The position numbers were made by a program, and so were the translations under genes. Below the pieces are notes generated by a model, which did not search any database, was not told the origin of the DNA, and was given only the letters and a program-made list of their open reading frames with translations. From contig URCP01000079.1 of assembly GCA_900546315.1 (NCBI GenBank), forward strand, positions 1 through 13,910: a stretch of 13,910 nt of DNA. Reading direction: 5' to 3'. This DNA comes from an uncultured Eubacteriales bacterium. Lineage in GTDB: Bacteria; Bacillota; Clostridia; Oscillospirales; CAG-272. Every line of letters begins with the position of its first letter. The first letter of the stretch is position 1. This document shows, piece by piece, positions 8,184-13,910 of this stretch.

Positions 8184-8219
8184 TATACTAATTATACCAT
8201 ACCAAAAACCCTGATTCAA
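8184..8219 (-). promoter_or_regulatory. Sigma-A promoter of the glycosidase operon
   Basis: On the minus strand TTGAAT (8219-8214), a 17-bp spacer and TATAAT (8196-8191) preceded by TGG (extended -10). Expected start of transcription is near 8184, giving a leader of about 138 nt before the GTG. Confidence 0.75.
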
Positions 8220-8234
8220 TATTGATGATCTGCA

Positions 8235-8271
8235 CAAAACAATCAATTTCTGTAATAATCCATCAAAACAA
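8235..8271. promoter_or_regulatory. Possible AraC half-sites, direct repeat
   Basis: CAAAACAA occurs at 8235-8242 and again at 8264-8271. Both lie upstream of the operon -35 box, at about -54 and -83 from the predicted start, where AraC-type activators usually bind. The motif is A-rich, so chance cannot be excluded. Confidence 0.25.
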
Positions 8272-8285
8272 ACGGAGGTATCCGG

Positions 8286-9140
8286 ATGAAGCTGTTTCAG
8301 ACCAGCGTCGCGTATCTTAATGGAAGGAGTGTGTCATGCGATTTTTCAAAATGGTTTCCGAATGACGATTACCCGAACTCGGATACATATTGTTATCATG
8401 ACTTCTTTGAGATAGAGATTTTCATGAACGGCTCCGGACTGCATTATATCGATTCGGTCCCGTACAAGGTCGACCGGAGGTATTTCTTCATTATGAAACC
8501 GGGCGAGTACCATAAATACGCGCTTGATCCATTGATTCAGTTCGAGATCTACAATATAAAATTCCGCCCGGAGCTGCCGGACGGAGTGATAATCGATGCA
8601 CTGAACAGGTTCAGCGCGCCGTATTCAGGATTTCTCACAGAAGAGGACGCGGAGATCTGCGTGAATGAGGTGAGGCGGCTCGGTGAGATACAGGGCGCGG
8701 AGGATGAGTTTAGCGGGCTTATGTCGAAGAATATTGTTGAGCGGATACTTCTGACCATGATCTCCGCGCTTGACCGCGGCGGGGCTGGCGGTGAGCGCCC
8801 GGACGCGAAATATCTGAATATCATCACCGATTATATAGAGCGGCACTATGGCGAGAAGATAACGAAAGCGAGTCTCGCGAAGGTTGTCGGTCTGTCGGAG
8901 AATTATATCGGGACATATTTTGAGAGGCGCGTCGGAATGCACTTCGGAGAGTATATACAGAGGCTGCGCCTGAACCATGCCGTGGTTTTCCTGAAGACCA
9001 CCGATATGTCGATAAAGGAAATAGCCGCCCGCTGCGGATTCTCCTCACAGGAGTACTTTTCGAGGGTTTTCAGGGAAAGGTACTCGGTCTCGCCGAACAG
9101 ATACCGGTATGAATATGAAAATGAAAAAAACGGACGCTGA
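8286..9140 (+). CDS. AraC-family transcriptional regulator (cupin sensor)
   Basis: This 284-aa protein has an N-terminal AraC-type cupin (about 15-100) with HDFFEIEIFMNGSGLHYID and MKPGEYHKY, including H38, E42 and H76, which usually bind the inducer sugar. The C-terminal double helix-turn-helix covers about 180-278: ITKASLAKVVGLSENYIGTY for the first, and MSIKEIAARCGFSSQEYFSR with VFRERYSVSPNRYR for the second. The start is well set: GGAGG at 8274-8278 lies 7 nt before the ATG. It is divergent from the GH42-like operon and shares a 239-bp control region, so it most likely controls that operon in response to a sugar ligand. A cytoplasmic DNA-binding protein, intact and of normal length. Confidence 0.92.
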   Translation: MKLFQTSVAYLNGRSVSCDFSKWFPNDDYPNSDTYCYHDFFEIEIFMNGSGLHYIDSVPYKVDRRYFFIMKPGEYHKYALDPLIQFEIYNIKFRPELPDGVIIDALNRFSAPYSGFLTEEDAEICVNEVRRLGEIQGAEDEFSGLMSKNIVERILLTMISALDRGGAGGERPDAKYLNIITDYIERHYGEKITKASLAKVVGLSENYIGTYFERRVGMHFGEYIQRLRLNHAVVFLKTTDMSIKEIAARCGFSSQEYFSRVFRERYSVSPNRYRYEYENEKNGR

Positions 9141-9215
9141 GCTGATTCACTGAAATCGATTCAGTATGCCACCCCGCGCGGCAGGGCAGCAATCTCAGAG
9201 ATCGGCTGACCATAA

Positions 9216-9316
9216 TTAAGGAAACGCTGATTTAAGGTTGTTTTCACGCGAAAAAGCCCATAAATTCAAGCCTTTTTCGCGTGAAAACTCCAATTATCCA
9301 GCTCATCCCTAAGATA
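9216..9316. mobile_element. MITE-like palindromic element
   Basis: GTTTTCACGCGAAAAAG at 9240-9256 and its exact reverse complement at 9272-9288 form a perfect 17-bp inverted repeat around a 15-nt loop. The outer left end AAGGAAACGCTGATTTA has relatives at 1564 and, inverted, at 8073-8088. The right end TCATCCCTAAG looks like a decayed inverted copy of that end. It has no coding capacity. The symmetry and the multiple copies fit a non-autonomous transposable element. No target-site duplication is evident. Confidence 0.5.
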
Positions 9317-9326
9317 TATCATCCAT

Positions 9327-9361
9327 ATCGTGTCTGAATTGTAGGCACGATAGTATTTTTT
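9327..9361 (+). terminator. Possible intrinsic terminator
   Basis: ATCGTGTC (9327-9334) pairs with GGCACGAT (9344-9351) with one wobble, around a 9-nt loop; TTTTTT follows at 9356-9361. It could end the AraC transcript, although it lies about 190 nt after that stop codon. Confidence 0.4.
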
Positions 9362-9397
9362 CGCTTCAAAAGCGACGGTGAGCTTTCAGCTCCTGGA
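9362..9397. repeat. Two tandem mini-hairpins in the gene-free gap
   Basis: CGCTT-CAA-AAGCG is followed closely by GAGCT-TTC-AGCTC, each a 5-bp stem with a 3-nt loop. They directly follow the terminator-like hairpin. Between here and the promoter at 9497 the DNA is very AT-rich and I see nothing else. Confidence 0.3.
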
Positions 9398-9496
9398 TTT
9401 CTTTGAATATCAACACCAAAAACGGTTGAAAATATAATAAATCATTAAATACATCGGGAAATCAGAAAGTTTTTATGTTCTGACAAGAAAAATCTC

Positions 9497-9525
9497 TTGA
9501 CATTCAGAAATCTTTATGGTATAAT
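9497..9525 (+). promoter_or_regulatory. Perfect consensus sigma-A promoter of the ATPase gene
   Basis: TTGACA at 9497-9502, a 17-bp spacer, and TATAAT at 9520-9525 preceded by TGG (extended -10). The expected transcript start is near 9532, only about 16 nt before the ATG at 9548. This excludes translation starts upstream of 9548. Confidence 0.85.
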
Positions 9526-9547
9526 CTCAAAGAGAGGAGATGATAAC

Positions 9548-10747
9548 ATGATAAATCGTCCCGATTATATCGGGGAGATAACTCCATTTATCGACAAACC
9601 GCTTGTCAAAATCCTGTCCGGCGTCAGACGGTGCGGAAAGTCGACTATCTTCGAAATGCTCCATGATGAGCTGATCCGCGTCGGCGTTCCAGCTGATAGT
9701 ATAATTGCAAAGCGGTACACCGAAATGGACATTCCGGAAGACCTGAGCGCAAAGCAGATGTATGACGAGCTGATCGCGGCTATGGGCGACCGTCCGCGCT
9801 GCTATCTGCTGCTCGATGAGATACAGGAGATAGACGGCTGGGAAAAAGCGGTCAACAGTCTGCTTGAATCCGGACGCGCCGATATATACGTAACCGGTTC
9901 AAACTCGAAGCTGATGTCAAGCGAAATCTCGACCTACCTTACCGGACGTTATGTGCAGATTTCGGTCTTCACGCTCTCGTTCAGGGAATATCTCGATTTC
10001 AAGGCAGGAAGTAATCTATCACAGAACGAGCTTTTGGACGAATACATCCGCTTCGGCGGCTTTCCGATAATCGCGCTCAGCGACTTCGACGAGCAGTCGG
10101 CGTATCAGATCGTGAACGGAATCTATCACACCGTGATCTCGCGCGATATTGTGAAGCGTCACCGGATAAACCGTCAGGATCTTTTCGACCGCGTCGTGAA
10201 GTATATCATTGAGAATATGGGCAAAACCTTTTCGGCGAATTCAATCTCAAGCTTCCTTAAAAGCGAGAAGCGAAAAGTCTCGGTCGAGAGCATCTACAAC
10301 TATATCCGCTGGCTTGAGCAGGCGTTCATAATCTATCCATGCGAACGCTACGACCTTCAGGGCAAGAGCGTACTCAAGACGCAGGAAAAATATTATCTTT
10401 CCGACGTTTCCCTGAAATACGCGCTGCTCGGATACAACCGTAAGATGCTTGACGGCGCGATCGAGAATATCGTGTTTCTCGAACTGAAACGCCGCGGATA
10501 TAATGTTTATATCGGAAAGAACGACACTAAAGAGATTGATTTCGTCGCTATACGCCGCGATGAGCGGATCTATGTTCAGGTCTGTGTGCAGATTCCAGCG
10601 GGTTCGGACCGTGAGGTCGGGAATCTGATGGAGGTCAGGGATCACTATCCGAAGTATGTCGTCACGCTGAACGAAATGGACACCGGAATCGAGAACGGGA
10701 TTCGGATTGTACATCTGAGGGAGTTCTTGCTGGCTGAGAAGTGGTAA
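9548..10747 (+). CDS. AAA-family ATPase with C-terminal DUF4143 domain
   Basis: A 399-aa protein with an AAA_14-type ATPase domain: Walker A GVRRCGKST (25-33), Walker B LLLDEIQ (87-93), and the conserved YVTGSNSKLMSSEISTYLTG (sensor-like) and FREYL segments. The C-terminal half is DUF4143, with AIENIVFLELKRRGYNVYIG and EIDFVAIRRDERIYVQVC, which resembles a degenerate PD-(D/E)XK nuclease fold; the lysine of a typical active motif is a cysteine here. The start is set by GAGGAG 8 nt before the ATG at 9548; the open frame runs 17 codons further up but those codons overlap the promoter. Such ATPases are common as single genes in Clostridia and Bacteroidetes; their cellular role is not established. 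It stands alone between its own promoter and a strong terminator, consistent with an independent cargo gene. Cytoplasmic. Confidence 0.9.
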   Translation: MINRPDYIGEITPFIDKPLVKILSGVRRCGKSTIFEMLHDELIRVGVPADSIIAKRYTEMDIPEDLSAKQMYDELIAAMGDRPRCYLLLDEIQEIDGWEKAVNSLLESGRADIYVTGSNSKLMSSEISTYLTGRYVQISVFTLSFREYLDFKAGSNLSQNELLDEYIRFGGFPIIALSDFDEQSAYQIVNGIYHTVISRDIVKRHRINRQDLFDRVVKYIIENMGKTFSANSISSFLKSEKRKVSVESIYNYIRWLEQAFIIYPCERYDLQGKSVLKTQEKYYLSDVSLKYALLGYNRKMLDGAIENIVFLELKRRGYNVYIGKNDTKEIDFVAIRRDERIYVQVCVQIPAGSDREVGNLMEVRDHYPKYVVTLNEMDTGIENGIRIVHLREFLLAEKW

Positions 10748-10783
10748 AGTTCTGATAAGTTCACCTAAATATTGTCTTTTTTG

Positions 10784-10820
10784 CCGCGCGTCGGACTGTT
10801 GTCCGACGCGTGGTTTTATT
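10784..10820 (+). terminator. Strong rho-independent terminator of the ATPase gene
   Basis: CCGCGCGTCGGAC pairs with GTCCGACGCGTGG at 12 of 13 positions around a TGTT loop (10784-10813), followed by TTTTATT. It acts on the plus strand. The facing regulator gene ends at 11035. The remaining 214 bases to 11034 hold no supportable gene. Confidence 0.9.
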
Positions 10821-10995
10821 GTCACAAGCGTAATCTTACCTGCGAAATGATCGTGGCTGAGCCGCTTTGTTTTTTATATTCTGATGAGACGGGTTCGGTC
10901 GCCATTCCGGCCGTAAGCGCGCGGATCAGACCTGCCGCGGACGATATTACCGTTACACGGACGATTTTACGCTTACATTTGACGGTCTCATATGC

Positions 10996-11001
10996 TATAA
11001 T
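10996..11001 (+). promoter_or_regulatory. Possible extended -10 box antisense to the regulator
   Basis: TATAAT preceded by TGC (TGN extended -10), 34 nt beyond the 3' end of the PocR-AraC gene. No good -35 is found at 17 nt. If active it would transcribe antisense to that gene. Confidence 0.2.
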
Positions 11002-11034
11002 TGATATAACGACGCTGACTCAATCCGTGTCGGG

Positions 11035-11898
11035 TCATTCACTCTTCGTATCTTCTGTACGGATAAGATGTTCCATACGGTACGTGTATGTCGAAGTTCC
11101 GACCTTTGTACTGAAAACTCTCTTGAAGTAATTGACATCATAATACCCGATCATGTAAGATATCTCACTGGCGGAATACTCGGTGTGCCACAAAAGATAT
11201 TTCGCGCGCTCGATGCGCTTATTCATGACATGATCCGCGATACCGCCCGATATATAGGGAGACAGTATTTTGTACAGATTCGAACGCGATACCGAAAAGG
11301 CGTCACACAGCGCGCTGCTCGAAAGATCCTTATCAAGATTGTTATCTATGTATTCGAGTATACGGAACGCAATCCCATCCTTCTTGCTGGAGACGATATT
11401 TTCAAGGTAAACATATTTGGCGAACACATAGATGATCTCGGAGATGCCGGTTATTTCATCATCGTCCTTATACTGAACAAATTCAAGACTCCGCGCGAAA
11501 TCATCCGTCGGGATGCCGGACTTTACTCCGTTTCCGGTCACCGTTTTCAGAAGCGCGTTACGATCTCTTTGATTTGTGAACTGTCCATACATCAGATACC
11601 CGATGATCGCCCCGTTCTCAAATATCGGCGCGACCGCCTCCGTAAGACCCATATGACAGGTATCGACTATCAGACTGCCGCGGGCGGCGCATTTGCGGCA
11701 CATCATCTCGGCGCAGTGATCGCATGCCTCGCGCATTTTCGGAACGCCGTTGATCGATTCACATAACGCTCCGTATTTCCGCGGTATGGCGAACACCTCA
11801 TGGAAATTCTCATCGAACACAACGATCCTTACATGGACGAGATTATAAAGTGACATGATGAGCTTTGTGAGCTTTTCGTTATCAATCGTCAGCGACAT
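11035..11898 (-). CDS. PocR-AraC transcriptional regulator
   Basis: Counting from the ATG at 11898, 287 aa. The N-terminal PocR sensor domain (about 5-135) has the cysteine pattern C59-x2-C62 ... C67-x2-C70 and C81 in IVDTCHMGLTE, then APIFENGAIIGYLMYGQF; such domains bind small metabolites, possibly through a metal or cofactor. The C-terminal AraC helix-turn-helix (about 190-280) shows LSSSALCDAFSVSRSNLYKI and YSASEISYMIGYYDVNYFKR. AAAGGA lies 9 nt before the ATG at 11898; a TTG start further upstream (11925) lacks such a site. It is divergent from the alpha-galactosidase gene with a 167-bp gap, so it very likely controls that gene. No lesion is seen, though the target gene is frameshifted. 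Confidence 0.9.
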   Translation of the reverse strand: MSLTIDNEKLTKLIMSLYNLVHVRIVVFDENFHEVFAIPRKYGALCESINGVPKMREACDHCAEMMCRKCAARGSLIVDTCHMGLTEAVAPIFENGAIIGYLMYGQFTNQRDRNALLKTVTGNGVKSGIPTDDFARSLEFVQYKDDDEITGISEIIYVFAKYVYLENIVSSKKDGIAFRILEYIDNNLDKDLSSSALCDAFSVSRSNLYKILSPYISGGIADHVMNKRIERAKYLLWHTEYSASEISYMIGYYDVNYFKRVFSTKVGTSTYTYRMEHLIRTEDTKSE

Positions 11899-11965
11899 AC
11901 CAGCGGTTCCTTTCATTTTCGTCAATCGGCGCGATCATCCGGATTGTCAAATCGGCATAATGGAT

Positions 11966-11987
11966 AGTATATATTTACAAGTATATA
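11966..11987. promoter_or_regulatory. AGTATATA direct repeat in the divergent control region
   Basis: AGTATATA at 11966-11973 and 11980-11987, 14 bp apart, in the AT-rich gap between the regulator and alpha-galactosidase. Candidate half-sites for the PocR-AraC protein. A TATAAT box at 12013-12018 could serve the alpha-galactosidase, but no good -35 is apparent. Confidence 0.3.
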
Positions 11988-12065
11988 CATAATATATGAA
12001 TTTTCTACACTATATAATTACAATTCCTTTCGCACATAACAAATCCGGTAAAAGGAGACAAACTC

Positions 12066-13910
12066 ATGATAACAAAAAAACTGATGAACGAATTCTGGAC
12101 ACGGCACTGTTACGATTTCTTCGAAGTAAGGTGCCCCGGAAACGGCGGCTTCGAATGGATACAGGATGATTCCGTGTTCTCGTTCGGATCGGATAAGCTG
12201 AGGCTCGTGTCCGAAACACGGGTGAATGGCGACGGCGTGTATACACGAAAGGATTCCGTCCGCAATATCTCGAAGAAACCCGTAAGCCTTTCCGCGGCAA
12301 AATCAAAATTCATCCTCCCGGACGGTGATTATGGGGTCTACACACAGTTCAACAACTGGTTGCACGAGAGTTCCGGCGTGTGGCAGCCGCTCGTGACCGG
12401 AGTATATTCAAAGGTCAGCGGCGTCAGAACAATTGAAGGTGCCTCCCCATTATCGCGCTATGGAACACTCAGAGCAGCCGCGGAATCGTTTTTCATCTTA
12501 CGGCGGTCCTTTCGTGGGAAATAAGCGTAAGACGCCGCAACATCGGCGGCGGAAAAAGCGAGGTGGAAGTCGTTATCGGATCTGACGCGGACAATTTCAA
12601 TCTGAGTCTCGCTCCGGGCGAGAATGCCGGACTCTCTGAGATAATCTATTTCGGATTCCGGAACAAAACCGATCTCGACTGCCACAAGCTGCACAGATAC
12701 ATGGATGACATCGCGCCGAGACGGACAATGCCGGTCATATACAACACGTGGCTCTCAAATTTCGACTCGTTCACATTCGATTCTCTGCGTGATAAGGCGG
12801 TCATCGCGTCGAGGATCGGCGCGGAGTATTTCGTGGTTGACGCCGGATGGTTTGCCGACGCGATGAGCTGGTGGAACAGTGTCGGCGACTGGAAGGAGAA
12901 TCAAAGCGGCGGTTTCTCCGGACGCATGAGGGAATTCTCCGATATCATCCACTCGCTCGGGATGAAATTCGGACTGTGGTTTGAGATCGAGCGCGCCACA
13001 AAGGCGTCAGAGTCAGTAAACCTTAACAGGGATTACTACATCGGATACGGAGGACAGTATTTCGTGGACTTCTCGAAGCCTGAGGCACGCGAGCATATCC
13101 TTGATCTTCTGAACGACCGTATAAAGCGATACATGATAGATTTCATCAAGTTCGATTTCAACGCGGATATCTCTGACGACCCGTATTGTGACGCGTTTAT
13201 CAGCTATTACCGCGGGTATGAGAAATTCATAAAAGAGCTGAGAAGCGCGCACCCTGACATCTACCTTGAAAACTGCGCATCAGGCGGAATGAGAATGCAG
13301 CTGGCAAACGGATTCCTTTTTGACAGCTTCTGGCTCTCAGACAATCAGTCAGCGTTCGACGGGATCAGGATATACAAGGACACAATGCTGAGGATGCCTC
13401 CGCAGTGGATTGAAAAATGGGCGACGATCCGCTCCCTGACCGATTTCAGCCCCGTTTACGGAGGGAACAAGACGGATAAGCTCCTCACGACCTGCGACGC
13501 GGTATGGGGAAACGTCGCGAGCCTCGCTTATTCATGGATCAAGGGATTCCTCAGCGCAAGTCCGCTTGGAATAAGCTGCGACATGACAAAGCTGACAGAT
13601 GGGGTTCTGGACCGCCTCGCGAAGCATATCTCGGAGTACAAGCGCGACCGCGGATTCTTCCTGAACGCCGATTGCATGATCATTACCGACACAAAGGAGA
13701 TCACCTCGTTTGAATATTGCGACCGGGATATGTCCGCCATAAAGATACTGACTTTCATAAAAACTCCGCCGCAGAACGCGCTTGTGATATATCCGGCGGT
13801 CGACACCGCGAAAAATTACAACATCAACGGTCAGATCATAAGCGGAGCGGAGATTGACCGCTTCGGAATCAGACTTGAGATCGGCGAGAGCTTCGGGTTC
13901 ATCAGAACGG
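12066..13910 (+). pseudogene. GH36 alpha-galactosidase, one-base frameshift, cut by window edge
   Basis: Alpha-galactosidases of GH36 release alpha-linked galactose from oligosaccharides. The first part (12066-12524) ends early; the remainder runs open to the window end in another frame. Reading changes at the C-run 12445-12448: one added C restores PIIALWNTQSSRGIVFHL, a GH36-like stretch. The N-terminal beta-sandwich is about residues 1-150. The catalytic barrel shows YNTWLSNFDSFTFDS, AEYFVVDAGWFAD, DFIKFDFN (nucleophile aspartate), ENCASGGMRMQ and FWLSDNQSAFDG (acid/base aspartate). Catalytic residues are all present. AGGAGA lies 7-8 nt before the ATG. Divergent from the PocR-AraC gene, which probably regulates it. 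No signal peptide. The C-terminal beta domain is only partly in the window. Homopolymer context leaves open a sequencing error. Confidence 0.85.

Noticed and set aside
7950..8246. Minus-strand open frame (98 aa) across the operon promoter
   Set aside because: It spans the -10 box and overlaps the GH42-like start in a different frame, with no family resemblance.
9305..9411. Possible coding relic on the minus strand (e.g. KEIQELKAHRRF)
   Set aside because: The resemblance to a helix-turn-helix start is short, interrupted by a stop and shifts between frames; not enough to call a gene.
10772..11131. Plus-strand open frame (119 aa) after the ATPase
   Set aside because: It runs through the terminator stem and into the end of the PocR-AraC gene; no domain or ribosome site. 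The gap is best left non-coding.
1..13910. CRISPR array, tRNA or rRNA genes, riboswitches
   Set aside because: No regularly spaced repeats, cloverleaf-like sequences or rRNA motifs were noticed; a covariance search was not possible here.

Overview
The window reads as chromosomal DNA of a gut-type Clostridia relative (Oscillospiraceae/Lachnospiraceae-like; lineage is an inference). Support: AGGAGG-type ribosome binding sites, sigma-A promoters (one perfect consensus), an Ala-Ala-Cys lipobox on a Firmicutes-type sugar-binding lipoprotein, an IS110 relic, and a frameshifted small membrane protein of a kind common in clostridial mobile elements. The glycosidase genes are GC-rich; positions 1-1600 are visibly more AT-rich, which suggests separate ancestry.

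Layout. Positions 1-1050 hold a broken IS110-family transposase (minus) and its upstream non-coding segment, the place where IS110-group elements encode their guide (bridge/seek) RNA. Positions 1120-1566 encode a YhcH/YjgK/YiaL cupin (sugar anomerase-like). Positions 1567-2043 hold a half copy of a dispersed palindromic repeat, a long hairpin, the frameshifted small membrane protein and its terminator. A minus-strand operon runs from 8046 to 2044: a 660-aa GH42-like glycosidase of unknown specificity, an 839-codon DUF5703/GH95-like glycosidase with an in-frame TAA stop, and a lipoprotein sugar-binding protein with no permeases. Its promoter lies in the 239-bp gap shared with a divergent AraC regulator (8286-9140). 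Positions 9141-9547 hold a second repeat copy with a perfect 17-bp inverted repeat, a terminator-like hairpin and a perfect consensus promoter for a lone AAA/DUF4143 ATPase (9548-10747), which ends at a strong terminator. Last come a minus-strand PocR-AraC regulator (11035-11898) and a divergent GH36 alpha-galactosidase (12066 to the window end) with a one-base frameshift.

How it works together. The region looks like a glycan-utilisation island built from two regulator/enzyme modules: AraC with the GH42-like, GH95-like and binding-protein operon, and PocR-AraC with the alpha-galactosidase. The binding protein would capture an oligosaccharide, the glycosidases (no obvious signal peptides, so probably cytoplasmic) would trim it, and the YhcH-type protein could help interconvert sugar anomers. 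The substrate cannot be read from the sequence.

Three genes carry a single-base lesion: TAA at 4913-4915, a lost G near 1860, and a lost C in the C-run at 12445-12448. Either the locus is decaying or the assembly has residual errors. I found no CRISPR array, tRNA, rRNA or recognisable defence system. The most novel material is the GH42-like/DUF5703 enzyme pair and the palindromic repeat family.
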